From: Protula sp. h YS-2021
Lineage: Eukaryota > Annelida > Polychaeta > Sabellida > Serpulidae
Assembly: GCA_949752745.1 (NCBI GenBank)
Contig: OX457028.1
Location: 5,886,095-5,950,094 of the forward strand
DNA: 64,000 nt
Reading direction: 5' to 3'
Below are positions 1-15,400 of this stretch, in pieces. The position numbers and the translations under genes are program-made. The notes under the pieces are model-generated. The model was given only the letters and a program-made list of their open reading frames with translations, was not told where the DNA came from and did not search any database. Each line of letters opens with the position of its first letter. Within the stretch, counting starts at the first letter, position 1.

Positions 1-1227
1 AAATTCGGAAGAACATTCATTTTATAAATAATCACATTGAGAATCCTGATTAGAAAAGCTTGTTTAAGCGAAAATCGAAATAACAGTCGTTATACGTTTG
101 GTAATTTATACATGCTATCATAAAGCTAAAAGCTATATCAATTAATACGCGACAAATAATTCTTAAATATACACATATACAACAAAAGTAACGCCCTGGT
201 ATTGTTTTATAATATTTTACTATTTCTGCGTATTCCCTGTTTTATATACCAAATAGTTAACATCGTTTACAATACTTCTCCTAGCTTCTGCTTTTACGTC
301 TTATAGCTTCTGCTTTCATCAACAATGCCAGTATTTCTTCAGTTCTACATTGTACAAACCCCGAATCATTTGCATGTAACCAATCCCAAAAAATGCTATG
401 CAAGTACTTAACCTGCTATGTTTTGCAGCAGATATGTTGCTCACAAGTGAATTTAGTGTATAAAAACATAAAACAGCCCTTTGAGTGTAACCGATTGTAA
501 TAGTTCTTTTATAAGCACATTTACAAAGCTTCTTGACACCGTTTTCGTCAGTCGCTCTTAATAACTTCTACTCTTGAATTCATACAGAAATAACCAACAC
601 ATGATGTAGGTATAGGTAATTTGCATAACATTACATTTATTGTTTTTATTTACAAAGTTTTTATTTGAAAGTGTTAACTATGGCAGTCAGTAAACTATGC
701 GCAAACCTTATAATACAATGCTAATAACAAAAATTCTAAACTTTTGGAAATGAAATTAGACACTTACATGAAGCAAACCTTATTACGATTCACATGAGTA
801 AATTTAAGTAGAACGTATTCAAATTCCTTGTGTTTTGAACCAAGGTGTTGAAGCAATAGCAAGCAAGGGGCGAAATGTCAAAATCTAATTTTAAAGTTAT
901 TTTTCATTTTAAGATTAGGTGCAAAGAGAGAAATAATTTGCTAACAAGAATTCATTTATGCAGATTTTTTTCCAATCGGCTTTAATATTGTTCATATTGT
1001 TCATAGTCTTGTTTCCAGTTTCAATCCAGTATTCGATTCTTTTCCATCCATGGGTCTCAACTGTTTTGGAAGTAGAAGTCAAAGATATATGTACAATATG
1101 TTACTGGAGAAACCTTGCTAACTTCAGTTATCCTCCTAAAAGAACCTGAATGATAAATTTTGTCTTTTGCCAGCAAATGAGATACATTTAATCTTGTGTT
1201 TTAGCAAATTCAGTTAATTTGTAACTT
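1..1227. other. Non-coding 3' flank of the receptor gene
   Basis: I see no supported coding sequence here. The stretch lies downstream of the receptor stop codon on the minus strand. TTTATT motifs on the plus strand near 633 and 646 read as AATAAA on the minus strand and could be polyadenylation signals about 590 bases past the stop. A 63-codon plus-strand reading frame at 958-1149 is hydrophobic at its start but has no other support. Confidence 0.5.
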
Positions 1228-1422
1228 TTAGTCATAAATTTTAGACACACTTATATGAATCAAAAGGCTATGACTTAATCGATAATTGTCTTGCATATTT
1301 ACATGAATTCTCGCCAGACGTTTCTTTAGCAAATCTAGGTACGGTCGGGTACAGAAGGTGTAAAGGAGTGGATTAAGTGCTGAGTTTATAGGCAGCACAA
1401 ACACTGCGGTATACACGTAGAT
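1228..1422 (-). CDS. Receptor exon: TM7 and C-terminal tail, with stop
   Basis: This 195-nt exon with a TTTCAG acceptor encodes TM7 with an intact NPxxY motif (FVLPINSALNPLLYTF), a basic helix 8 (RPYLDLLKKRL), a short tail and a TAA stop. Reading upstream of the acceptor adds residues that do not fit the family. Confidence 0.93.
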   Translation of the reverse strand: MYVYTAVFVLPINSALNPLLYTFCTRPYLDLLKKRLARIHVNMQDNYRLSHSLLIHISVSKIYD

Positions 1423-3427
1423 CTGAAAGTAAGGATGAAAGTATGAAACGTAGCTAAACTTAACATGTAAAATACTATCATGCCACACCCAAACACACGT
1501 AATAGGACATTTAAAATTTGTCAAAAGGTTTGCAGTGTGAGGTAATTTGTAGATAAGTGATTCTAGCAACGACCTTGTGTTTTATAGAAATGAGGAATAA
1601 CACAAGGGCTAATCCATCAGCAGCATTTTCTATCGTGCTGCTTAACCTTACTCTTGAAGTTTAATGTCAATGTTAAAACAATAAAGCTACTCAAAATTCA
1701 GTTACTAGAAATTCTTTGCAATGGAATACACTTATTATGAGCCTCTTTTGAAGTTTAGATTTTAAATCTCAGATTCCCTAAAGATAGCTTGAGCTCATTA
1801 AAATTCTTCTGTCTTACATCCAGGAGTGTTGAATTTTACTTACTGACATGAATAATTTCAGTTTACCCTAATTAATCAATTTAAAATAAATAATCAACTA
1901 ACATCTTTTTCTGATAAAGTAACAAATGGACGCCTGTATGAATGCATGTTTGTATGCATGTATGTATGCATGTACGACTACACGTAAAATCGCTCTCAAA
2001 TATCCTTTACATGCTAACAAGGATCACCCAGTTTCGGACCTTAAGCTAAGAATGGTTAATCGTTCTTGTCTCTGAAACCCTACTGGCCGCTTTTATGGAA
2101 CAATCCATGACATGTTTTGATAATAATCGAAGTTTAAGGTAGTACGTTACTTACCTATACACCTACCACACTAGAAAACAGTAACGTCACAGCGGATATA
2201 TAACAAGGTTTAAACCGAAAACCTCAAAAGTAAATACAACAAGATAAATTTATTTGGAAGGGCAGTTGAGGGTAGTTAGGTAACAAGGTATAAATTCCTT
2301 TCGGAAATTCTAAAAAAAAATGGGTCCTCCCCTTGAACCATAAACCCCATTAGAATTTGCATTTTCTCTTTTTTATTATATCCAAGCTACAAGAATGTGC
2401 AACATTGCTTTAATATTCGCGATAAAGGTAGAGCATGCATCATTGGTAACGATAAAGTAATACGTAAACACACTATTGCATAACGTGTAAGAGCAAGTGT
2501 TTTACAAGAACGTTTTCCTTTTTAGCAATGTATTATTTTAAGAGTGCAATTTGTTCATGCAAACATCATCAAAGCCACTATTTTCCGATAGTGCTTAAAT
2601 GTTTTAACGTTTTCGATGAGGGAAAATGTGATCGCGTTTCTAGTATGCGACATTATAACTGTCTAAACACAGTGGAGGCGTTTTCCAACATTTTCAATTA
2701 TTTTATAACAATTGCAACGACGTTTATTCAACGGTGAAAAAATTAGTCTAGGTGAGTATTTTTGTGAATAAAACACAGAAATAAAACACACTTTATAGAA
2801 AGTTTTCGGCATACATTGGTGCTTTACTGACAACAGACAGCTAGTGTATTGACCTTGCAATGTTTTCATGGAAAGTTAACTGACATATGAGCACTCACAA
2901 AAAAGTATTCTTTTTTACCACAGTCAATGTTTACAATTGCTTTTTACGGTCATAAACAAATTGAATTCAGCATAGTCAATAAAACAACAGGATGCAACAA
3001 TAATTAGATGACGTGCAAGCTGGCCAATTACATGAATTGCTGTTTATTTTGCCATTTCGCTTTATGTTAACGCAGGAAAGAAAGGGTATGAAAATAATTA
3101 ACAAGCAAAGAGCAGTAGTCTTTACAAACAATAATGCATTGCCATAAGATATTGAATAGCCTTGTGAAACACGCTTGCTTCATAAAAGTTGTCTAGTTAA
3201 ACAAGCAGTTATGCAGCCCAAGTTTTAAACCAATTGTACAGAGACAATTATGAATATTATTAAAACTACCACTCTATCACATGTGAAACAAGTGGCATCA
3301 TGTAATCGCACGTACCATTATGTACTGCAAAGCTCAAAAGCAAGGGTCTATCTCTATTTAAAGTCTCTTGAGTTGATAATGTGGTGCATTCAGTAGATCG
3401 CAGTGAGAGCAAGGGAGAAAGATAGAC

Positions 3428-3485
<58 letters not shown>

Positions 3486-6400
3486 GACAGAGAGGGAGAG
3501 AGGGAGAGAGAGGGGGAGAGACAGAGGCGGCGAGACTAGAAAAGAAAGAAAGAAATATAAAACATACCGTAGCTTTGTTTGAACGGTAAATGAAAGAACT
3601 TACCATTTTAGGTATCTGAACGCCCCCAACAGCCAAAAATCCAATCGTTCCAAGAGGTACCCAACAACACATGTCCGTTAATACGATGAATAATATACGG
3701 AGAGCCAGACTACAATCCACAGACATCTACAATATGACGCCAAAACAACTTTTACAACTTTTGAAAATGAAATAACATTCAAACTACTTTTGCCATGACT
3801 TAAATTGTAAAATTGGTAACTTATTGAGAAGAATACATAGCATTCTCAAACTGGGGTTAAACATTGGGTGAAATTTTTTGCTAGTAAAATCATTGAAGTC
3901 AGGGATTAGAACAGTGATGTAAAGTATTCTGAAAAGCAGCCCTATGCCAACAAAATGTGTCTTACTGATGCTTGTATGAAGATATCTATATCTATAGACA
4001 TGCTTGGGTATTTGTGCCTTAGATCGTGAATTAACACGGAAATCTGGGAAGTGGTATACACACTATACACATACCTGTTTATTTGTTGTCTTAGATCGTG
4101 ACCTACATACTGACACTAACATAACGCAGTGAACAATTGCAATCCACGCGAAGGACAAAAGATTAAAAACCGAGAAAACGGCTAGAGAAAACTCCCAGCC
4201 ATTCGGTCTGTCAGCTGTGAGCGGCAGTGGAAGGCACACGGTAGACCGCCCGTAGTAGCCACGAAAATAGTCTATCCCAAGCGAAGGGATGGTCGCCATG
4301 GCAATAGCAGCTACCCACATAACTGCTGTCGTTATTCTGTCAGCGCAGTATTTATAAAAAATATAGTAAGAAATACATATAATATAAGTTCGATTTCTGC
4401 AAAAGTTAGAGCAATGTTGTGTCAGATTATATAAAAAGCTATTTAAATATGGCTAAAATCAAGCTTTGTATACATTAAAAAATTAACGTAACCGTTTTAA
4501 GTGCATCATTTAATTACTTACGCGACTCATGCACATATCTATTAGTCTGATTAATATTTATTGGAATTACATATTCGGCATTTTCAGCCACTACTTTGTT
4601 TCTGCAATATTTTGCAACGTAATCCAATATCTGAATTATAGGAAATGCGAATTAAAAGCAAATCTTAAACTCAAAGTAATGCATAAAATAAACTTTTTTG
4701 CACTCGACTTTTATTGCATGAGACATCAGTGGCAACTTGTATTTGTAAATGAAATACACATATTTAATTGTTTATTTTTAATATTCATTTACACTGCTGT
4801 TCTCATCTGTTCTTCTGTTTAAGAGCATAATCACATAATTATGCATATAAATCTCTACGTTTTTGTGCAAGAAGATTTTTTATGAAGATTATTTTACACT
4901 GTGACGTCTATCTATAGGTAGGACACAGTAAGGATACGGTAATGATCCAGTAACTTTCTGTGTTACATTTATTACAGTTGCGTTTGCAAAATTCTACAAA
5001 CCTGGCGGTAGTCATCCTGAAACGTAGGGATCTACGAAATGGATAAACAACAACTACGAGCCTATTATAGCTGATCATGGTCAGAACAAAAACGCTCACT
5101 TCAGCCCCAACGGTTGCAATAGATCCTGCCAATTTGCAAACTGGCGAGACTTTCCAGTATGCATCATTCATGAAGTACCTGTCACGGTAATATTGATCGG
5201 CACTGGCGATAATAAGGAGATAAAATCCAGTTAGAAAATCCGCGGCAGCCAGGTTGCCCACGAAGAAAGAGTAAATCTAAAATACATGAATATAACAGAA
5301 TAGATATTTGTCTTGGATAGACAGTGGCACTAAAAGTTCAGAAAGGTATTGTAAAACAATATATTGCAATTAAAGTCAAAGCACCCCGTATTTCTCAGCG
5401 TTGTACAAAAGTCGGGAGAGCGACATTGTGTTGACAATAGCAATACATTAGTCTAGAGTCGCCGCCTAGACAACGGTAATACTAAGGTTTCGTAGTCATC
5501 TAAACGTCAACGAACCCCTCTATTTTGTCATCCAGTAACACGGGATATGTATATGAGTGGGAGAAGTTTGCCCGATTCTAAAATTTCCATTCTATTTCCG
5601 AAGCGAACTGTCGTAGCATACGGTGATCGGTAACATGATTAATTTGTTGTTTGATTGTGGCCTCGACGTCTATACAACCTCGATTTTTCTACGTCTGTTC
5701 AATGTCGATTTTCCGCGACTGTTCAACTTTACACCAAAGACGTTGATTAGACGTAAGAAAAAAATCAATTTTGGTTTACGATCAAAGCAATGTAACTTAA
5801 CAACATTTTTGTCCATGGTCTATTCAATGTTGCATTAAAGACGATCATTAGGAGCTTATCTGTGGTCGTTATTGACCATCACCAAATGTTGCGATTTCGA
5901 CGGTTCGACTTTTCAACACTAAATCGGTGCTTTATCGATGCAGAAATAGAAATATTTAATGGGTGGTGGACATTTAAAAAAATGTCACATGACCTAAACA
6001 ATTACTTTATAAATAATCAATATACCAATTTACATGGTCCAAACAAGACGATATTCTATTCTATTCAGAATATATTTCTAAAAATCTGCTTTCAGGAGAA
6101 ATCTGTACAGACTTTCGATAAGGCGAAGATTTGTCAGTTCTTGGCTTTCTATTCAGTAACACTTTTTATTAGCTAAACAGAATTGTACACTGCAATGTTG
6201 GGTCACAGTGCATAATTTTAGCATTTTGCGCAAGTCCCAAAGACTTATCATCCTTGCAAAAGTCTCTTTTTCCTATTTCAAATCACAGATTCCAAATGCA
6301 TGTCCTTTTCAATCATTTTTCGTTTGTTTCTCTGATTTCTGCTCTCCGGTTTTATACCTTCTAAGAAGACTAAACTTGGTATGAGTTGTAGTGTGGCTGA

Positions 6401-9400
6401 CTTTGACTTTCACGGTCAAGTTAAATTGCGCAAAAATTCTTTTAAAAGTCTTTTAACATCAAACACGATATGAGACGGTCAATAATGAATACAAAAGAAC
6501 GCCGATTTTGAGCTCATGTTTACTGGAAACCGGAAGCTAACCGCTATGCTGAGGAACCTTAAAAAGCCTTTCAGTTGATAGGGCATTATTTCAATTTGAC
6601 TTTTAACTGGACCTATTCGGTTAATAGTAGGAGAGTTCGAGTTTCCTTTTGTTTTAAGATATTTTTTATTCGTTTTCTCCGTTACCTCCTCCTCCAAGGA
6701 TGCTAATTCTAAGAAAATTCAGCTTGGCAGAATATAGTCAACATGTGATGTGAGTATTACTGTCTTATGCGCAATTAAATTTTAAATTGTAACTGCTTTA
6801 ACACTGGTTGTCCATACAACTTCGAAATAGTATTCGTCCTCTGACTTCCCTTTTACCGGAAACATTTTGTGGGCCTACTTTTTGGTCTGGGGCGTCTTTG
6901 CATTTTTTCTCACTCTTATTTGATTCAGGAATTAATCTTGATTTCTATAGGTGACTTTAGTGAATAAATTGAGAGATAAATGTCGTAGTCGTAGCACACC
7001 TCTAATACGTCCAGCAATTAAGCTAACAGCGACCCACCCACACACCTGTATCTCGACAAACACCAAGCTGCTATATTGACCTAAAACACCCTACATATCT
7101 TGTGCTGTTTTCACGTCATGCAAATGTTATGGAAACATATATTAGCTTTGAATACCGCAATGACAAGTACATTCGCTTAACTAAAAGCCTTTCAAGGTTG
7201 TGTTTGATTCGCATCACATTAGGTTTTAAGACAGGGGATCTATGGCTACATGGGACCCTTCTGTAAGCTCTGTGGTTTATCCGTATGTCTGTCTACTCTT
7301 CTGCAAGCATGAACTACTTCTACAGCTTTCATTGGATTGCAAAAAATGTTGTTGAAATAAGGTTCTAAAATATTGGACGAAAAGCACTTTTTACATTTTA
7401 GCCAGTTATTTTTCGTGCTAAGTTTGAAATCAGAGCATATAGAATTAGATTATGTCTTGAAATAAAGTGTTTTCAATCAATCCTTGCAGAGCTGAAACTT
7501 ACTTTGCTTTTCTTTGTCTTTTGAAGCCGCGTGAAAAACACCATCGTATTTAAGCCAATAGATAAAATGCCTATCAAGCACAGTGCAACTCTAAGATAAA
7601 CTTCATCCAGCAAATCATCACACGACGAAAGCTTCTGGCTGCGGTTTGCATGACTTCACCCGTCGAGCCACACAGCAAAGAAACACACTTTCACTTAATC
7701 TATAAATAAAGTGATATTCATAGCGAAATCGCACTCTAATTTACAAAAACAATTTGAGGTTTCTGCTCATGGTGCTAATTGTACAAATGAATTAAGTTGC
7801 ATTATACACAAAACTGTACTAGAGAGTTAAATCTATAATATGGAATAATTTGCGATAAAGATAAGTTATTTCTTTCGTTTAAGCTTTGACGCACCAGTTC
7901 TTTACGCATTACACAATTATTTCGCAATCGGAACGATCGAGAAAACTGTAATTACTTGTCGATTAGCCATTATTTGATGGAGATCCATGACAGAGATTAA
8001 TACAAGTAAAACGCATCCTTACCCATAAAAAGTCTGATACAAAAGAGGCATTTTCAGATATCAAAATATCGGATGGCCAATATTCTTGATATCTATACAA
8101 TTATTCACATGTCAATTAAATTTCAGTGATTATTCTTCAAAGCAACCCACGAAAATTAACCAGGCGTTGCAGTACGGCTTAATATGCTTTGATTGACAAA
8201 GTCTTTGCTCAGAATGGTATGCTCAGTTAAACCTGAATTTGTCTTTCGTCTTCAGTCAATATCAGTGTTAATGCTCTATACATACATGGATAAATTAGGA
8301 TGAGTTTCGAATGCCCCCTTTTCTGCAAAGTTTATGCTGTTGTTTTTTAAGTTCCTGCAACAGAACACATCAATTAAATGATACATTTTTAGATATATAC
8401 GTCTGAAGGTTATAATCACTGGTTTAAAAACCTGATTAATGTCATTTATCGTAGATGCCATGGTAAAAAATAGACTATACAAAGAAACAGGCCACACTAT
8501 CTGCACTGAACGCATATTTCAATAACATTAACTTTATTATAAATCCCACTCAGGCTTCCATAATTTGTCACCTTGTATTTCCTCAACGTAGTAGCTTTAT
8601 TTTTTATACTAGTTTGATGGTTTTACTTATTTTAAAATCTACAACATTTGATACAATCTGTGCATTAACAGCGGATCAGGGACATTCATAGTTATATGTA
8701 TCCAACCGTTTTTTCTTACTCCAGTCCTTCAAAAATAAATAAACATAATATGCGAGTCCTCATCAATTGCTATAATTTTAATTCCACTTGTTCCGTGTGC
8801 TACAGGGAAAACAAAATCCACAGCTATATCATCACGTCTTTTTCTTGCTTGCAAAATTTAATTAAACGAATGGCATATATAAATTTACATAAACAACAGT
8901 AACGATAATATCATAACACCGGGTTTCCTGTTTGCAATATGTAGTATAAGGCATGTGATATAGAATTAGGTAAACAACACCACAATCATATCACTACGTC
9001 CTGTTTCTTATTTGCAGCATTTAGTTCATGTGTACTTCCTCACTAATTGAACTAAATACTTTAATAGAGCAGTTCAATCTATTCAATTCATTTCATTTTT
9101 GTAATATGTCAAAATAGTGAAAATAATATTCTTACAGTGATATCAAGCTCCTTAAGTTGGGAAACACATCAACTCTGATATCTGTTATTTTATTATCCTG
9201 TAGCCACCTTTCAAATAAAGTTAAATATATCTAGGCTATTTCAAACTAGAGAAGTTGATATTGAAAATTTTTATAGTTACTTGTGAGACAGGGTAATAAA
9301 CTAACAGGATATAGAGAAGAACATATCACAGTAGCTTTGCACTGTCGTACCTCGGCACTTCTTGTTTCTTGATGGTATGGAGAAAGATGTGAAAACCACA

Positions 9401-12400
9401 TGATTTATGAACATCATAACAACAGCAAAATTCGGTGGAAAATTTAATAAATTATATATTTAGTTCTTACAATCTAAGATTGAATTTGAGTCAGCCTTAC
9501 TATCTGAATGCTAAGAACTTATTAAAAAAATTACTTTCTTATAAGTATAACACCACAATATATATTAAAAAGGAATTCAGATAAAGGTTACATATCTAAA
9601 CACTCTTCATAATATCCATTAATCCATAAATATATTGCTTATAATGAAAAAGTGAAATACTGTAACTTACAATGTCTTTAAATTGCTTAAGTCATCAAAT
9701 ATATGTCGTGGTAGATCCCTTATCATGTTGTGCTCTAAGAATCTAAATCAATCGTCATTTTTTATACAATTAATTCTGTATTATAATTATCTGTGATATT
9801 TTAATTAATATACGTATAAATCGTATATAAGTCTTTTATTAGATTTGGCTAGACGTAGCATGCTTGCATTTCTAAATCCACTGGTTCAAACTGATATTTT
9901 GGAGCAAACAAAACATTACAATGAATCTGAAGCATTTTTACTCTCATAAAAATTGATACTACTTTAGATTTCATATAAAAGGTTGCAGCATATTTTTCAA
10001 GCATTTGATAAACGAGAACACTTAACACCACACACTTATTGCACTTTTTAATAGCTTTTGAAGTTAAAAATAGCATTACAACATTTTTACATAAAAAATA
10101 CTTCAGCCATCTAATAAATTTTAAAATGCATGTTCTTCTTACAGCTGCCTCAGATGTGTCAAACCAACAAATAAATTGTGTGGTAGAGATTTTATGCCAT
10201 TCCTTGTGAGATACCTGCTCAAATAATACTTCTATAACAAGTAATGCTGCTTGAAACCCCGCATACAGAGTCATTAAACAAATTTATAAATAGCAATTCA
10301 GTTGTGTTCTTGAAAAGTTAAGCAACGCAAGTATCAATTATAACAGGCCGTGTAGTGATATTTATTAACATGCATTATTGTTAAGAAATTACCTTAAATA
10401 CTGTTGTTTTGGAGTTTACTTTAAAAACTTATAAGATAAAAATGAAATTCTACGTTAGAATTATTAAGTTTGAATTCAATAATTTCAATTATTAAGCAAA
10501 ATTTAAAATTGCACGCTTACAACATCCTTAATCTTTTTATGTGGCCAAACGCATCAGGGGGCAAATTCATGTTAGTCTTATGGACATACCTATTGTAATA
10601 AAATACAGTAATAATTCAAAGTAATCAATCAAAATAATCAATGAAAGTAATAATACTAAGTAGTTTAATGAGGGTTTTAATATGAAAAATTGTATTTCAT
10701 TTTAATATGTTATCCTGCCACAATGTCTAAAATAGTGTTATGAGAATTACCTGTGCAAAATAATTCAAGGTTGACATTACAACAAAGTGTGGTAAATGCA
10801 TTTGTGGCTTAGAAAATCAAAACTGTAATCAATTAGTGTTTTTATTTGCATTCAGCCGTCGTTACTTACAAGACTATTAGTCTTGGAAAGATGAAGGTTG
10901 ATCTGGTAAGAGCTTCAAATTCGGCCTGATGGATGTATCTAAAAGAAGAACGTGCATACGTGTTACGACTAATGTATAAATACAAACACGACATGGGATA
11001 AAATTGAATATATAAACGGTTCCTAAATATTAAAAAAGCGACATATTAAGTATAAAACTCTTTGCCAAGAAAACTTTACTTTTAAGGCTGCAAGATATTT
11101 TTCTTGCAGGTAATTAACTTTGGTCAGCCCTAACAGGTTTTTCTATTAATAAGTAATAATTTATAAAAAATTAAAACACCTTGTTTGCGTATCGGCATAG
11201 GAGGTCCATGAGTATTTCAGAGATATAACTCGATATTTTTTATTCCAACTATTAACGGAACCGCTGCATTCTGTAGGTATTGTAACTTACATGTCTTACT
11301 GACTTGCATAGAAGTTCACAACAAATTCCGAAATACAGGGTTTCCGTAAACTAATGAAGATATACCAAGGCAGGCAATTTGAATAGAAGATTTTCACAGC
11401 AGTATGAAGCCTAATTTATTTTTAGGTCTTCAACAATCGCAATGCCTAGATTTCCTTATTGTTGGTTTGAATGAAATCTCACTTCTTTTGACATTTAATG
11501 AAATGATCAGTGTGACGTTAAGCGAAGAAAGGTGTTTCATATTTATCAAAATTATGCCCGCTTAAAGCCAAGCTCTGGCTACTGAGAGGATAAATTTGGG
11601 AGCTAAAGAATCTAAGAAAAACCGCCACTTTTTCTCTTAGTACTCAGAAATGCCCCATTTAAATTGTATTAATGCATCATGCCAATACACATGTAGCCAT
11701 AAAATTATATCTATTTGATGACAATTATGATGGATCGATTGAATGCCTGGTGTTGTTGAAAGCAGAGGTGTTATGTTACTAAACTTTAGTTTCCTTTTCA
11801 TGCTAATGGCTAATCGCTGAAGAGAAGTGCAAACCCTGCTGTTACTTTTCATCATAAATCTTCCCGAGCAGTAAACATCAAACTGTTCACCATGTGTTAC
11901 AAGCTTTATGCAGTTTAGGAGAAAAGACACATACGAGCAAAAGACTGTAATTTTAACTATAATGTGTTTCAATTTTCAATCCAATTTTTATTTCAATGTC
12001 TTTATGCAAAGCACTGTGATTAATATATACTGGTATTTGTAGCTTTGTATCTAGATTGGCTGATAAATTAGCAACTGTTATAACAAAAGTATATTAGAGT
12101 TATTGGAATTTCAACAGGCAGTACAAAATGAGAAATTTATATTGCCTGAATAGATTAATTATGCAGCCACATTCTTTTAATTTCTATTGTGAAACTCCCA
12201 ATTACGAACCGGTCATTTCATATCTATTCAACAATTTAAAGAGACCTGTTCGTTTATTATATTCATCCTAAACAGAGGTCTGACCCTTTTATAGATCTAT
12301 ACATGGACACCAAAAATTCGACCTTCTTCATTTATTTGTTTTGAAGTTTGATATGATCACTTAAAATGTAGCAGACAGTCCTTTTTATTGTAAAACTTAT

Positions 12401-15400
12401 GCAGGTTTCGCATACGCAGCATTACTTTAGAATCGTACTGTATCAACATAAACCTTGTAAAATATTTTTAAGACCTTAATTTTTATCGACTTCCTATAAA
12501 TTATCAACTTATTAATCGTATACGAACATACTAGGTAAAATCTGACATATTTTCAAAGACTGTTACTTTCTTTACATACACATCAGGTATTTTAATACAT
12601 TTAAAAGTAACCAAAATTACTTACAGCTCTTCAATACTAGTGGTCATGCCAGGCCAGCAGACACGTTCCTCATTTGACAACATGTCGTCTTCTGAAGGAT
12701 ACTCTCCCGAGAAGTCCACTTCACATCGTTTTGGTCTGCAATATATAGCGCCTTTAAATAAACTAATTGCACTCACATGTATGTAAATACACACAGCAAG
12801 TCTTGGGGATCTTCTTAAACGAAGTTGCCATTTCATAAACATTTTACAATTATTGCTTTTGCAAATTCCACGTTGCGAACTTTTATAAACTTAGCTATGC
12901 TTTGCTTTAAGTAAAAACTTAATTGTTTTTAAAATTTAAATTCATATTTTAAAACGAAATCTTTGAAGCTGTACTATTTTAAATGCATATATCAGTCACT
13001 GGAGATAATTATCAAAGAAAAGCCTAAAAGAACATGTGGCAAATATTCTGAATTAATTGGCAAATGTATGGTGTTTTAAAAGTATACTCACATAAGGCCA
13101 GTCCAGACATTTGGAGTATGATCACTAATATGTTGCTTATCGTCTCCAAAAATACTTCTGTGTATAAAAAGTAACATTAAACTGTAGCGCAACTTCTAAA
13201 TTGCAGATATGAGGTAAATTACTAAATAAGTTATCATACATTATAAGATAATTATAAATTACATATAATTACCTTGTGTAACTCATTTTCATTATACAAA
13301 ATTAGTTAGATAAAGCAATCGATTGGTATACATAAAACTAAAACACTGAGAAACACTTACAGGTATTTTAGACTCAAAAGTTTGTCAAGAAAACCGTCTG
13401 GCAGAACTTCTATGGAATTTTGTGTAAGATCCCTCAACAAAACAATAATAAACCATTAGACATATCTTTTTCAGGAATGGTGAAGTAGATGTTAATAAAC
13501 AAACATTACTGTCGATATATTCTTTTAAAAGATGTGCATACTTGCTGTTAGTTAATTAAAAGGCCAGTGACAATAATTAAAATTTTCTGTTTGGATGTCT
13601 TTCTGTATGATAATCTAGTATAGTACATAGTGTATAGTGAAGTATGAAAGCAAACCACAGAAACCATACGCTTCAATGAACTTCTGTATTCTGATATACA
13701 GATGTAGCTGTTTAATGTTAGCCGTATATTAGCGACATATATTCTCATATGCTTCTACGTTTAATAACGTTATTCAACCATTAACCTATGGAACCTTTTA
13801 ATATAATTTTTTAATCTTTTAATTGGATTCACACATTCAAATGTAACTGAAAATAACAGAAACATGTTTATAAATATCTTAGATTTGCTGTGGAATATTC
13901 GGTTAGATCTCTGATGATGAAAAGTTACTAACTAACTAAGAAGTGCACAGCCTATCTAATTATTTACTTTACACAAATAGTTTTATTTTATTAAATGCTC
14001 AAAAATATGTCAGAACAGTAACAACAGATGCAGTGAGGTTTTTTGTGCATTTTCTGACAACTGAAGCAAAATTATTAATCAAGTTAAACGTTTCCTTTAA
14101 GATATGCTCTTACAGTCATTTAATCCTAAAAAAGATAATAATCTTCTGAATACACCTCTTTGTTTTTGTAATCCATTTCTTGCCACGGATGTCATTGATG
14201 GATCATAGAAAAGTAAAAGTGTTTTTGGCATATTTTAAACCCAAAATGGTATTCCCTTCTATTGCTTCTATTGCCAGTAATGGCTTACATGTTTTTGTTA
14301 CTTTACAAACGTTTTCTTGTAGATTAAGATACTTTAAGAAGAACAAAACTTACAATTGCTCCAAATTCACAAGAGAATGAAACGTGTCTTCTGGCAGAGA
14401 CTTAATAGCATTTTCAGCCAAATTCCTGCGTTAAGTTCACATGAAAACGCCATTTGTTTTCATAAGACATAATTATACCACCACATTATTATTTAATGGG
14501 ATTTGTAAAGACGACATATTAGTTAAATGCTGTAGATAGCTGCGAGTATGTGACTTGTAAAATCATTGCCTGTGTTTTGGGGACAAATGTTTTAAACGCA
14601 GAAAGGAAAACTCTGATAGGGTCTATCGGTTTTATGGTATACAAAAGGTATTGCTTACAAATAACGAATACGTTGCAGTTCTGGAAACGTCTGACTTGTG
14701 AGTGCCTCTCCCATCTGGTTACGACGTAGATAGCTGGAAACATAAGTATTCGATTCAATTCATAAAAGTGTTATGGTATCAAAGGCCGGAGGGTAGTTTA
14801 ATTATCCCTCTTTTTATGGGAGCAGCTTTATATCACAATGAATGACTTTTTTCAGGCAAACTGCTAAATTTCAAACTTCCAAATCTTGAAGTTTACAAGC
14901 CTCTTGATTGAGTCAGAGGTTTATAAACGCACTGAAGTTTTCAGTAACTTTGTAAACTTCCTGATTTAACAGTTCGATTGCAACACACATACACAAACAC
15001 ACATACACATACACAAAAAAGGCAACAGATAAAAATCCGGTGTATCAGCTATCAACATGCTTGTCAATAACTTTATTAAACAACCCTCAAATACCAAGTG
15101 TTCATTTTGAAAAATATTGAATTCAAAGTATTCCCTTTTTAGCAAAATTGACATTCCGCTAGGACGCGTCTTGTCCAAATTCCGAGAGTCTTTTTTTCAG
15201 TTATACACTTTTTTCTTTACATTTTGTTATTTTTTTGTAGCAAGTATTTATCCCTCAATACCTGCGAATACGAGGGTGATATTTTATATTCGTATGATTG
15301 ATATTTGATAAACTGATCTTACTAGGCTGTGAGACGTTGTTCTATGGAGGTGTTGGGTATGGCACGTAGGCTTTTGTTGTAACAGTTTATGAAATTGGAG

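Noticed and set aside
3358..3603. Ser-Leu repeat continuation of the TM6 frame
   Set aside because: It is intron read through an AG microsatellite; the GTAAGT donor at 3603 ends the exon.
11284..11345. Possible further LRR exon with GTAAGT donor
   Set aside because: It contains an in-frame stop in the required phase and only weak repeat pattern; perhaps a dead exon, not supported.
11637..11972. 111-codon minus-strand frame in an intron of the receptor
   Set aside because: No domain, no splice context and no similarity to receptor parts; taken as chance.
12625..13157. Hinge exon of a second, separate receptor gene
   Set aside because: The phases join perfectly to both neighbours, the last residues begin a repeat that continues in the next exon, and no second set of TM exons is present; one gene is simpler, though alternative forms remain possible.
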